Positions 48,915-58,627 of a stretch of DNA of 64,000 bases are shown one piece after another. The translations under genes were made by a program, and so were the position numbers. The notes under the pieces are model-generated. The model worked only from the letters and a program-made list of their open reading frames with translations, had not been told where the DNA came from and did not search any database. How positions within the stretch are numbered: position 1 is the stretch's first letter; each line of letters begins with the position of its first letter. The DNA comes from Congzhengia sp045635085 (GTDB taxonomy: Bacteria > Bacillota > Clostridia > UBA1381 > UBA9506): the NCBI GenBank assembly GCA_045635085.1, contig JAZRBM010000005.1, forward strand, positions 65,212 through 129,211, read 5' to 3'.

Positions 48915-51344
48915 TTAGTATTTAATATGCCATATATTGTCTGCATATTCTTTAATAGCTCTATCGGAAGAAAAAATACCCGATTTGGCTATATTGACAA
49001 GCGACATACGAGAAAAGTCAAGTTTTGATTTATAGGCTTTTTCTACCTCCTCCTGAGCACGTACATAGTCGGCAAAATCAGCTAAAATCATATAGCTATC
49101 AGCTACACCGAAATCGTTTGTTAAAAGCGAACGCGCAATATCATTAAACTTTACACCGAGTTCGCCCGATGTAAGCATTTCAATAACTCTTTTAAGTTCA
49201 GGATTGTTATTATAATAGTCTTGTGGGCGATATCCGCTTTTCCAGAGAGACTCTACCTCGTCTGCACGAAGCCCAAACAAAAACATGTTTTCGTCGCCTA
49301 CCTGCTCGTGAATTTCAACATTGGCTCCATCTAATGTTCCTATGGTAACTGCACCATTTATCATTAGCTTCATGTTGCCTGTTCCTGATGCTTCTTTTCC
49401 CGCAACTGAAATCTGTTCTGAAATATCGGCAGCAGGTATAATAATTTCAGCAAGTGACACCTTATAATCCTCAATGAATACAACCTTAATCTTATCACGA
49501 ACCTGAGGGTCAGAATTTATCATATCAGATATTGCCACAATTAGGCGGATTATTTGTTTTGCCATCATATAACCGCTTGAAGCTTTAGCTGCAAAAATAA
49601 ATGTTCTTGCGACATAATCACCGTCAGGGTTTTTCTTAATTTTGTTATAAAGGTATAAAATATGAAGTGCATTTAAAAGCTGACGTTTATACTCATGAAG
49701 ACGCTTTACCTGAATATCAAACATTGAGTTGGGATCAACCTTAATACCATTTTCTTTTTCGATATATCGAGCCAGTCTTACTTTATTATTGTACTTGATT
49801 TTAGCAAGATTTGACAAAACATTCTCATCGTCTTTATAGTCAAGCAGTTTTTCAAGCTCTGTGCTGTCATGCTTAAAGCCGTCTCCAATCAATTCTTCTA
49901 TATACCCAGAAAGCTCAGGATTAGACTGACACAGCCATCTTCTGTATGCTATACCGTTTGTTACGTTTGTAAATTTTTCATTATCAATATTATAATAATC
50001 TTTAAAAATTCCCGTTTTTAAAATATCGCTATGGAGTTTAGATACACCATTTACGGTATGACAGGCTGCCAAACACAGATTTGCCATACGAACCTCGCCA
50101 TGAGCAATAATTGCCATGTAGTCTATTTTAGCAACATCTCCGGGATATATCATATTAAGCTTTTCAACTAAGCGACGGTTTATTTCACATACAATCTGAT
50201 ATATGCGGGGCAGTTGCTGTGAAAAAAGATGTTCATCCCAACGCTCCAGTGCTTCACTCATAACTGTGTGGTTTGTATAACTTAACGTCTTGCATGTTAT
50301 TTTCCACGCATCATCCCAGCCATAATCATAATCGTCAATGAGTATCCTCATAAGCTCAGGCACGCACAAAGCAGGATGGGTATCATTAATATGAATCGCT
50401 ACCTTATCAGGCATATTATCAAGCGTGCCATTACGCTTCATATGATTTTTAATAATACTCTGCAGTGATGCCGAAACAAGCAAATATTGTTGCTTTAAAC
50501 GCAGAATTTTACCCGTTATATGATTATCTGCCGGATATAGCACTTTAGTGATAACCTCTGCCATTGTATTTTCTTCAAGAGCTTTAGCATAATCTCCCCT
50601 TGAAAATGCATCCATATCCAGTCTGTTAGAAGATTTTGCACTCCAGAGAACTAATTTATTTACTGCGTCTGTATCATATCCTGATATATACATATCATAA
50701 GGCACAGCAATAACTGAATTGTAATTTGTGTGAAAAACTTTATATTTACCGTTATCATAATGACCCGAAACATCACCGCCGAACTTAACCTCGACAGCTT
50801 CGTCTTCTCTTGGATTTAGCCAAACATCTCCCATAGAAAGCCAGTCGTCGGGAAATTCCATTTGCCAACCATCAACGATTTTCTGTTTGAATATACCAAA
50901 TTCGTATCGGATAGAAAATCCTGTGCCGGGAAATCCCACACTTGTCATTGAATCAAGATAACACGATGCTAAGCGTCCAAGACCTCCGTTTCCAAGACCG
51001 GCGTCAGGTTCTATGGCGTATAAATCATTTATATTAAAGCCACATTTTTTGACAGCTTTTGAAAACTCTCCTTCTAATCCCAGATTATAAAGATTATTAC
51101 GAAGCGAAGTGCCCACCAAAAATTCCATAGACATATAGTATACCTGCTTTTTACTATCTGCGCGGTACTTGTCATGAAATTTCTTTCTTTTATCTGTTAA
51201 AATCCCGTACACGACAGAACAAAGTACTTTATACATCTGCTGCTGTGTAATCTCTCTTACATCGCATCCGAAAAGCCTTACACATGCATCGGATAAAAGT
51301 TTGACTGTATTATCAGTCGTTTTTGTTTTTTTATTTTCGCTCAT
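48915..51344 (-). CDS. glgP: Glycogen phosphorylase
   Basis: This is an enzyme of about 809 residues that releases glucose 1-phosphate from glycogen. GLGNGGLGRLASCYLDS, HINDTHPALCVPELMR, KRLHEYKRQLLN and the pyridoxal phosphate site EASGTGNMKLMING are typical. The ATG at 51344 follows GGAAGGTG and lies just after the glgA stop; an upstream start would overlap glgA. Confidence 0.95.
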   Translation of the reverse strand: MSENKKTKTTDNTVKLLSDACVRLFGCDVREITQQQMYKVLCSVVYGILTDKRKKFHDKYRADSKKQVYYMSMEFLVGTSLRNNLYNLGLEGEFSKAVKKCGFNINDLYAIEPDAGLGNGGLGRLASCYLDSMTSVGFPGTGFSIRYEFGIFKQKIVDGWQMEFPDDWLSMGDVWLNPREDEAVEVKFGGDVSGHYDNGKYKVFHTNYNSVIAVPYDMYISGYDTDAVNKLVLWSAKSSNRLDMDAFSRGDYAKALEENTMAEVITKVLYPADNHITGKILRLKQQYLLVSASLQSIIKNHMKRNGTLDNMPDKVAIHINDTHPALCVPELMRILIDDYDYGWDDAWKITCKTLSYTNHTVMSEALERWDEHLFSQQLPRIYQIVCEINRRLVEKLNMIYPGDVAKIDYMAIIAHGEVRMANLCLAACHTVNGVSKLHSDILKTGIFKDYYNIDNEKFTNVTNGIAYRRWLCQSNPELSGYIEELIGDGFKHDSTELEKLLDYKDDENVLSNLAKIKYNNKVRLARYIEKENGIKVDPNSMFDIQVKRLHEYKRQLLNALHILYLYNKIKKNPDGDYVARTFIFAAKASSGYMMAKQIIRLIVAISDMINSDPQVRDKIKVVFIEDYKVSLAEIIIPAADISEQISVAGKEASGTGNMKLMINGAVTIGTLDGANVEIHEQVGDENMFLFGLRADEVESLWKSGYRPQDYYNNNPELKRVIEMLTSGELGVKFNDIARSLLTNDFGVADSYMILADFADYVRAQEEVEKAYKSKLDFSRMSLVNIAKSGIFSSDRAIKEYADNIWHIKY

Positions 51345-51348
51345 TTTT

Positions 51349-52779
51349 TCACCTTCCGCATAATTCATTATATATTCTTAAATATTCTAAAACTGATGTT
51401 TTCCAGCTGCTGTTGTATTTGATTAAGTTTTTGATATGCTTAATCCATTTACTTTTATCGCCATAAAACTCTATACATCTGTCAACTGCGCCCAGCATAT
51501 CATGAGCATTATACCCTTTAAATGTAAAACCTCTTCCTTCTAATGTTTCTGTATTAAGCGGTGGAACTGTATCCCACAAGCCGCCCGTTTCGCGCACAAT
51601 CGGAACTGTTCCGTAGCGCATTGCAATTAGCTGCGACAATCCGCAAGGCTCACTCTTTGACGGCATTAAAAACATATCAGCGCCTGCGTAAACCCTATTT
51701 GCCAATTCAGGATTAAATGTGATATTGGCAGACATTTTATCTCTATGAACATATGCATTAAAATTAAACATATCTTCATATTTTGAATCGCCTGTACCTA
51801 TAACGACAAACTGCAAATTTCTTTGCATCAACTCGCCCATAACATACTCCACCAAATCCAAACCTTTATGAGATACAAGTCGTGATATCATGGCCACTAA
51901 GGGCACATCGGGATTTACGGGAAGCCCCAGCATTTTCTGAAGCTCTTCTTTGTTTTTTGACTTTCCCGTAATATCTGATGCCGTAAAATTTTCAAAAATA
52001 GTTGTATCCTTTGCAGGGTTATATAAATCGGTGTCAATGCCGTTTACTATACCCTCTAGCTTATATGAATTTTCATTTATGATATTCTCAAGACCATGCG
52101 CAAAGTACGCATGTCGTATCTCATGAGCATATGTGCGTGATACAGTAGTCAACTTGTCCGCCATTACAACAGCACTTTTCATAAAGTTGATACAGCCATC
52201 GTAGGTAAGCACATTTCTCCAGTATTCATCTGTTCCAATAACATCTTCCATAAACTCATTAGGCATTTTTCCCTGATATTCAATATTATGAATGGTAAAT
52301 ACTGTACGTGCATTATCATAGATGCCTCTATAAAACGCATTTTTGAGTACTGGAATAAGTGCTGTCTGCCAGTCATTACAGTGGATAATATCAGGATAAT
52401 AATCAAGCTGACGCATTGCCTCTAAAACAGCCAGTGAAAAATAGGTAAATCTTTCGCCATCATCATAATGACCGTAGATGGCGTCACGGTAGAAATAATA
52501 CTCATTATCAACAAAATAATAATTGAGTTTTTTTCTTTTGCTGACTGCTTTAAATATACCTACATGTTCTATGCGCCAGGCTAATCGCACAGCAAAGCTT
52601 TTAATAAACTCAACCTCGATATCAGGATTATCTTTGATACTCTTATAGTAAGGTATAAATACACTTACCTCAACATCTTTTACCTTTGCCAGTTCTTCAG
52701 GCAGTGCCTTTATAACGTCTCCTAATCCGCCACTTTTAATATATGGTGCTGCTTCACTTGCAGCAAACAGAATTTTCAT
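51349..52779 (-). CDS. glgA: Glycogen synthase (ADP-glucose)
   Basis: This is a 476-residue GT5 glycosyltransferase that adds glucose from ADP-glucose to glycogen. KSGGLGDV at the N-terminus binds ADP-glucose. VFTIHNIEYQGKMP, GIDTDLYNP and SKSEPCGLSQLIAMRYGT are typical. The ATG overlaps the glgD stop by four bases, implying translational coupling. Confidence 0.95.
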   Translation of the reverse strand: MKILFAASEAAPYIKSGGLGDVIKALPEELAKVKDVEVSVFIPYYKSIKDNPDIEVEFIKSFAVRLAWRIEHVGIFKAVSKRKKLNYYFVDNEYYFYRDAIYGHYDDGERFTYFSLAVLEAMRQLDYYPDIIHCNDWQTALIPVLKNAFYRGIYDNARTVFTIHNIEYQGKMPNEFMEDVIGTDEYWRNVLTYDGCINFMKSAVVMADKLTTVSRTYAHEIRHAYFAHGLENIINENSYKLEGIVNGIDTDLYNPAKDTTIFENFTASDITGKSKNKEELQKMLGLPVNPDVPLVAMISRLVSHKGLDLVEYVMGELMQRNLQFVVIGTGDSKYEDMFNFNAYVHRDKMSANITFNPELANRVYAGADMFLMPSKSEPCGLSQLIAMRYGTVPIVRETGGLWDTVPPLNTETLEGRGFTFKGYNAHDMLGAVDRCIEFYGDKSKWIKHIKNLIKYNSSWKTSVLEYLRIYNELCGR

Positions 52780-53891
52780 ACAGTTTCACCTTTCTTTATG
52801 ATGACAGGGCTGTCTTTTGCACCTATTAAACGTGTACCGTCGGTTATTGTAACATTTTTATCAATAATTGCGTTTTCTATATATGCATCTTTTCCGATTT
52901 TGCTTCCCTGCATAACAACAGAGCCAATAACTTTAGCACCTTTTTCTACTTTTACATCACGAAAGAGCACAGAGTTTTCAAGTTCACCACTGATAACACA
53001 ACCGTCTGCCACAATACATTCATTAGCAACAGAATCCTCCCCGTAATATGTAGGAATCTCATCGCGTACTTTTGTATAAATGGGCGCTGACGATTTAAAT
53101 AAACTTTTATGAATTTCTTCATTTGTCAGCATGATATTATTTTTTAAATATGCCGAAACATCTCTGTTTCTTAATATTGTTTCCTTGAAATTGTATACAT
53201 TAACACATATTCTGCCTTCATTAAAATACTTTTGTAAAAAGTCCTTTTCAAAATGATAAAAACCTGCACAAACACATTCTTTTACTACTTTAATCAGGGC
53301 CTGGCGTTCCATAATGAACATACCAATGCCAACCAGTGAATTTTTTCCTGCCTCACAGTTAACGGTAATTGATTTTGTACTTTTATCGTCATTTATTTCA
53401 AATACAGTCGGATAATTTAAAGCTCCTGTTCGTGGTTTTGTCGCTACAGCAGTAATATCCTTCCCTGATTTTATGTGTTCTTTTAGAACATCGCGGTAAT
53501 CTATATTGCAAATCGTAATAGTATCTGAAAGTACGATGTATTCACTATTTTGAGCTTTTAAAAATTTAAGCGCACTATTAAGTGCCTCAAGTTTTCCGCG
53601 ATACACCTCAGCCCTTCCGAACGCAAATGGCGGGATTATGTATAAACCGCCATTTTTACGATTCAAATCCCACTCCTCACATGAACCTAAATGGTCCATT
53701 AAAGACTCATAATTATACTTAGTAATAACACCTACAGAGGTGATATCTGAATTAACCATATTTGACAGAACAAAGTCAATTTGTCTGTATCTTCCGCCAA
53801 ATGGCAAAGACGCTACCGTTCTGTTAGCAGTAAGATCTCCTAAAGCTGTATCATATATATTTGAAAAAATTATACCTGATAGTCTTTTCAT
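52776..53891 (-). CDS. glgD: Glucose-1-phosphate adenylyltransferase, GlgD subunit
   Basis: This is a protein of about 371 residues, homologous to GlgC but of the GlgD type, with a degenerate N-terminal nucleotide loop (IIFSNIYDTALGDLT in place of GGxGxRL). In Firmicutes GlgD joins GlgC to form the active or regulated enzyme. A left-handed beta-helix is seen at the C-terminus. The ATG at 53891 follows GAGGAG. Confidence 0.92.
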   Translation of the reverse strand: MKRLSGIIFSNIYDTALGDLTANRTVASLPFGGRYRQIDFVLSNMVNSDITSVGVITKYNYESLMDHLGSCEEWDLNRKNGGLYIIPPFAFGRAEVYRGKLEALNSALKFLKAQNSEYIVLSDTITICNIDYRDVLKEHIKSGKDITAVATKPRTGALNYPTVFEINDDKSTKSITVNCEAGKNSLVGIGMFIMERQALIKVVKECVCAGFYHFEKDFLQKYFNEGRICVNVYNFKETILRNRDVSAYLKNNIMLTNEEIHKSLFKSSAPIYTKVRDEIPTYYGEDSVANECIVADGCVISGELENSVLFRDVKVEKGAKVIGSVVMQGSKIGKDAYIENAIIDKNVTITDGTRLIGAKDSPVIIKKGETV

Positions 53892-53904
53892 ATTATTCTC
53901 CTCT

Positions 53905-55089
53905 TTAAACAACTTCGTTTGGTTTTATTACACTGTTTTTAGCAATCTGTTCTTCTTTTCCTACTACGCTTATATCCCACTCTTTTTCTTCGTAGTAAAC
54001 AGGGTCATCGCCAACCTTAGTATTTTCGCCAATAAGTGCACCCTCTCCGACAATAGCATATTTGATAACTGCGCCTCTTTTAATGACAGCATCGGGCATA
54101 ATAACACTGTTATAAATCTCGACATCCTCTTCAATTATGCATCCTGTAGAAATTATAGAATGCTCAATCTTTCCTTTAACAGAACAACCCTCTGCAATAA
54201 ATGATTTTTTAATAAAGCTACTTTTTGCTATATAGCTTGAAGGTTTTGCGTTGTTTCTTGCATAGGTCTTAAAGACTTTGTCGCGAATATTAAATTTACC
54301 GTCTAAAAGTTCCATATTAGACTCCCAAAGACTGTAAATTGTACCAACATCCTTCCAGTAATCTGAAAATTTATATGCAAAAACTCTTCTGTCGTCACGA
54401 AGAAGCGCGGGAATTACGTTTTTGCCAAAATCATTATTAGACGTTTCATCTTCTTCATCTTCGATAAGGTATTTTCGAAGTACATCCCACCTAAATATAT
54501 ACACTCCCATTGAAGCGTGGTTGCTTTTTGGATTTTCCGGTTTTTCTTCAAACTGATAAATTGACCCATCAGGATTGATATTCATAATTCCAAACCGGCT
54601 TGCTTCTTTAATAGGTACTTCACGGACTGCAATGGTGCATTCAGAATCGTTTTCAATATGATATTTTAGCATTTTTGAATAATCCATCTTGTATATATGG
54701 TCACCAGATAAGATAATCACATGTTTTGGATTATAGCGCTCAATAAATGGAATATTCTGATATATTGCATTTGCAGTACCTTTATACCACTCCATTTTTC
54801 CGGTTTGTGCATAAGGTGGCAGAATGTGAACACCGCCGAAATTTCTGTTTAATCCCCACGGCTGTCCGTTTCCGATATAGTTATTAAGTTCTAAAGGTTG
54901 ATACTGTGTTAAAATGCCCACAGTATCAATACCTGAATTTACACAGTTGGAAAGAGGAAAATCTATAATGCGATATTTTCCGCCAAACGGTACTGCAGGC
55001 TTTGCTGTTTTATGTGTCAAAACCAATAATCTACTACCCTGTCCTCCTGCCAATAACATTGCAATGCACTCTTTACTTCTAACCAACAT
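53905..55089 (-). CDS. glgC: Glucose-1-phosphate adenylyltransferase, GlgC subunit
   Basis: This is an enzyme of about 394 residues that makes ADP-glucose from glucose 1-phosphate and ATP, the committed step of glycogen synthesis. LLAGGQGSRL, PFGGKYRIIDFPLSNC, GDHIYKMDY and FEEKPENPKS are all intact. The ATG at 55089 follows AAGGGG. The longer frame to 55182 lies within glgB. Confidence 0.95.
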   Translation of the reverse strand: MLVRSKECIAMLLAGGQGSRLLVLTHKTAKPAVPFGGKYRIIDFPLSNCVNSGIDTVGILTQYQPLELNNYIGNGQPWGLNRNFGGVHILPPYAQTGKMEWYKGTANAIYQNIPFIERYNPKHVIILSGDHIYKMDYSKMLKYHIENDSECTIAVREVPIKEASRFGIMNINPDGSIYQFEEKPENPKSNHASMGVYIFRWDVLRKYLIEDEEDETSNNDFGKNVIPALLRDDRRVFAYKFSDYWKDVGTIYSLWESNMELLDGKFNIRDKVFKTYARNNAKPSSYIAKSSFIKKSFIAEGCSVKGKIEHSIISTGCIIEEDVEIYNSVIMPDAVIKRGAVIKYAIVGEGALIGENTKVGDDPVYYEEKEWDISVVGKEEQIAKNSVIKPNEVV

Positions 55090-55120
55090 AAGGTACAACC
55101 CCTTTTTAAATTTAATAGTA

Positions 55121-56995
55121 TTAACAATTAATATAATATACAGTTGAAAGCGGTGGTAGTGTAATGGAAATTGACTGGTCAAACCCGTGCATTTTGATAT
55201 CTTTTGTTTTTACTTTTCTAAGGCGTGTACCTGTTCCGCCATATTTTTTGCTATCACTTGACAGCACAGGGCGGTACTCTCCTATTTTTGAAACTCCGAT
55301 TCTGTACGCCTTTCTCTCTACAGGACAGAAATTGCATACAACAACTACTTCATTTCCTGATTCGTCTCGACGAATAAACGAAATAACGCTTTGTTCGTGG
55401 TCATCGTGAGCAATCCATTTAAATCCTTGCCAATCAGAATCGTTTTCCCAAAACGGTTTATTATTTAGATAAAACCTGTTTAAGTCCTTTACAAATTTAT
55501 GCATTTTTTTATGCTTTTCATATTTTAGCATAAACCACTCCAATGGTTTTTCATAATTCCATTCTACAAACTGGGCAAACTCATTTCCCATAAAAGTGAG
55601 TTTCTTTCCGGGATGTGCCATCATATATGCATAAAACGCACGAAGATTTGCAAATTTATCATCGTATTCACCCGGCATTTTCCCTATCATAGAACATTTG
55701 CCATGAACAACCTCATCGTGAGAAAGAGGCAATATATAATTTTCAGAAAATGCATACGTCATAGAAAAAGTCAGTTTGTCATGCTGTCCTTTTCTGAAAA
55801 GCGGGTCTTTAGACATATAGCCCAAAACGTCATTCATCCAACCCATATTCCACTTAAAGTTAAAACCCAGGCCACCGCTATAGCCTGGTTTTGTTACCAT
55901 TGGAAAAGCTGTAGATTCCTCTGCCACCATAATTGCTGATGGTTTAAAAGCAAACGCCGCGCTATTCAAATCGCGCAAAAAATCAATGGCGTCAAGATTA
56001 TAATTGCCGCCATATTGATTAGGACGCCACTCGCCGCCGCGTCGTCCGTAATCTAAATACAGCATCGAGGCCACAGCATCTACCCTGATTCCATCTATAT
56101 GATACTTATCAAGCCAATATACAACATTTGATATTAAAAATGATTTTACCTCAAATCTTGAATAATCAAAGATTTTCGTTTTCCAATCGGGATGTTCGTT
56201 CCTTAAAGGGTCAGCCGATTCATAAAGGCAACTTCCGTCAAATTCATAAAGTCCGTTCTCGTCTTTTGGAAAATGAGCTCCCACCCAATCTAATATTACC
56301 CCAACTCCCGCTTGATGAAACATATCAACAAATTTCATAAAGTCTTTCGGTGTACCGTACCTTGAGGTAGGTGCATAGTAGCCCGTAACCTGATATCCCC
56401 ACGACGGGTCAAAGGGATATTCACTGACAGGAAGTAACTCCACGTGAGTATAATTCATCTCTTTTACATACTTTACAAGTTTTTTTGCTATATCAGTGTA
56501 AGACAAAAAATTGCCATCGGCATGCTTAAGCCATGAACCTAAGTGAAGTTCGTAGATGTTCATTGGCTGTTTAGTGACATCTGCCTTTTTTTTTGCTTTT
56601 TGGTACTGGCTATCTGTCCATTCAAAACCTTCTATATCATAAACCTTTGAGGAATTTTCAGGCCTGGTACACGTATGAAAAGCATACGGGTCGCTTTTAT
56701 AAACAAATCCTGAGTCCTTTTTCTTTATATAATATTTATATTCATCATAAATACTTGCTTTCCTAACTTCTGCCTCCCATACACCATATCCGATGCTATA
56801 CATAGGACAGGCTGAAATGTCCCAATTATTGAAGGTACCCACAAGGCTAACCCCAACTGCATTCGGCGCCCAAACTCTGAAGATAAATCCTTCTTTAATT
56901 TTATGACAACCCATAAATTCATACGCCCGCGAGCACTTTCCTCTGGCAAATTCATCAAGCATTGTATTTAGTTCATCACGGAGTTTTTTTGTCAT
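55121..56995 (-). CDS. glgB: 1,4-alpha-glucan branching enzyme
   Basis: This is a 624-residue GH13 enzyme that makes alpha-1,6 branches in glycogen. An N-terminal CBM48-like part (RVWAPNAVGVSLVGTFNNWD) precedes the barrel with DGIRVDAVASMLYLDYGR, AEESTAFP and LSHDEVVHGK. It is the first gene of the glycogen unit. GAGGCG precedes the ATG, which is 118 bp from the divergent malQ start. Confidence 0.95.
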   Translation of the reverse strand: MTKKLRDELNTMLDEFARGKCSRAYEFMGCHKIKEGFIFRVWAPNAVGVSLVGTFNNWDISACPMYSIGYGVWEAEVRKASIYDEYKYYIKKKDSGFVYKSDPYAFHTCTRPENSSKVYDIEGFEWTDSQYQKAKKKADVTKQPMNIYELHLGSWLKHADGNFLSYTDIAKKLVKYVKEMNYTHVELLPVSEYPFDPSWGYQVTGYYAPTSRYGTPKDFMKFVDMFHQAGVGVILDWVGAHFPKDENGLYEFDGSCLYESADPLRNEHPDWKTKIFDYSRFEVKSFLISNVVYWLDKYHIDGIRVDAVASMLYLDYGRRGGEWRPNQYGGNYNLDAIDFLRDLNSAAFAFKPSAIMVAEESTAFPMVTKPGYSGGLGFNFKWNMGWMNDVLGYMSKDPLFRKGQHDKLTFSMTYAFSENYILPLSHDEVVHGKCSMIGKMPGEYDDKFANLRAFYAYMMAHPGKKLTFMGNEFAQFVEWNYEKPLEWFMLKYEKHKKMHKFVKDLNRFYLNNKPFWENDSDWQGFKWIAHDDHEQSVISFIRRDESGNEVVVVCNFCPVERKAYRIGVSKIGEYRPVLSSDSKKYGGTGTRLRKVKTKDIKMHGFDQSISITLPPLSTVYYINC

Positions 56996-57113
56996 AAGAA
57001 GTTCGCCTCTTTAAAATTTGCAAAATTAATTCAAAATATTACTATTTTATAATTTATATTATATGTCATATATTATATATTATAACTGCTTATCTTTATG
57101 GAGGTGGATTTTT

Positions 57114-58547
57114 TTGATAAGAAAAAGCGGTGTGCTTATGCATATTTCTTCACTTTTTGGCGATTACTCTATTGGTAGTTTCGGAAACGAAGCCAGATAT
57201 TTTATTGACTTTTTGGCAGATTGCGGATATTCATATTGGCAGGTTTTACCTTTTTGCCCTTTAGATAAATACAATTCCCCATACAAATCTTCTTCTGCTT
57301 TTGCAGGAAATCCGTATTTTATAAGCTTGCAAACCCTTCACAGAAAAGGTCTGTTGAACAGCAGCGAGCTAAGTCGTCAAAAACAATCTAATCCTTATGT
57401 ATGCGAATATGAACGACTTTATAATGAAAGGTTAGATGTTTTAAATATTGCAGCAAAGAGGATTACTGACCGAAAGGAAATTGATAATTTTATATCCCAA
57501 AATCCCTATATTGAAAATTTCTGCAAATTTATGGCAATCAAAAGCGCAAACAAACATAAACCGTGGCAGGAATGGAAAAGTGAGGATTATCATGATATTG
57601 ACTTTTTTATGTGGAAATTTATACAATATGAATTCTTTAATGAGTGGGCCGAAATCAAACAGTATGCAAACAACAAAGGTATTCAAATCATTGGAGATAT
57701 GCCAATTTATGTTGACTTAAACAGCAGCGATGTATGGGCAGACAGGCATCTTTTTAAGCTTGATGAAAAGAATTTACCCACTTTCATTGCGGGAGTTCCA
57801 CCAGATTATTTTTCTTTAGACGGTCAGCTTTGGGGGAATCCGATTTACAACTGGGAAGCGATGGAAAAGGAAAACTTCCGTTGGTGGAAAGATAGAATTG
57901 CGCTGGCGGCAAAAATGTTTGACGGAATTAGAATTGATCACTTTAGAGCGATTGAATCATTTTGGGAGATTCCCGCTTCGGCAAAAAGTGCCAAAGAAGG
58001 CATTATGTCAAAAGGTCCAGGCATTAAATTTATTAATGAAATTAAAAAAGCTTCTAAAAATACACTCATAATTGCAGAGGACTTGGGTTTTATCACAGAA
58101 GATGTGGTAGACCTTGTGAAAAAAAGCGGTTTTCCCGGTATGAGAGTCTTTCAGTTTGCATTTTTAGGTGACAAAAATTCTCCGCACCTGCCGCATAACT
58201 ATCCTAATCATTGCGTTGCCTACACAGGTACTCATGACAATAACACTCTACTTGGATATCTTTGGGAGCTCGACGAAGAAACCAGGCGGTACATGCTCAG
58301 ATACTGCGGTCACAAATCAGAAAATTTAGAGAGTGGATTTAATGCCATAATTCGTACCATACTTGCATCTCACGCAGGACTGGTTATTATTCCAATTCAG
58401 GATTTGCTGGGATATGGCGCAGACACGCGATTAAATACCCCCGGCAAAGCCGGGGGCAACTGGGAATATAGAATTACAAAAGAACAACTTGACAGTATTG
58501 ACAGAGCAAAATTAAGACGATTAAATGAGTTATATTCCAGAATATAA
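57114..58547 (+). CDS. malQ: 4-alpha-glucanotransferase (amylomaltase)
   Basis: This is a GH77 enzyme of about 477 residues that transfers maltodextrin segments and releases glucose. MPIYVDLNSSDVWAD, GIRIDHFRAIESFWEIPA (nucleophile Asp), IAEDLGFIT and YTGTHDNNTLLGY are family motifs. I chose the TTG at 57114, nine bases after GGAGG; the frame is open further upstream to an ATG without a site. It is divergent from the glycogen operon and completes glycogen turnover. Confidence 0.92.
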   Translation: MIRKSGVLMHISSLFGDYSIGSFGNEARYFIDFLADCGYSYWQVLPFCPLDKYNSPYKSSSAFAGNPYFISLQTLHRKGLLNSSELSRQKQSNPYVCEYERLYNERLDVLNIAAKRITDRKEIDNFISQNPYIENFCKFMAIKSANKHKPWQEWKSEDYHDIDFFMWKFIQYEFFNEWAEIKQYANNKGIQIIGDMPIYVDLNSSDVWADRHLFKLDEKNLPTFIAGVPPDYFSLDGQLWGNPIYNWEAMEKENFRWWKDRIALAAKMFDGIRIDHFRAIESFWEIPASAKSAKEGIMSKGPGIKFINEIKKASKNTLIIAEDLGFITEDVVDLVKKSGFPGMRVFQFAFLGDKNSPHLPHNYPNHCVAYTGTHDNNTLLGYLWELDEETRRYMLRYCGHKSENLESGFNAIIRTILASHAGLVIIPIQDLLGYGADTRLNTPGKAGGNWEYRITKEQLDSIDRAKLRRLNELYSRI

Positions 58548-58594
58548 TAAATAAATAACTGAGTTTAAAAACATTAAAATAAAAACCAAAAAAC

Positions 58595-58624
58595 AAAAAG
58601 AGTAGCGTCACCGCTACTCTTTTT
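58595..58624. terminator. Bidirectional terminator between malQ and carB
   Basis: AAAAAGAGTAGC pairs with GCTACTCTTTTT around a GTCACC loop between two convergent genes, with runs of T on both strands. Confidence 0.9.
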
Positions 58625-58627
58625 ATA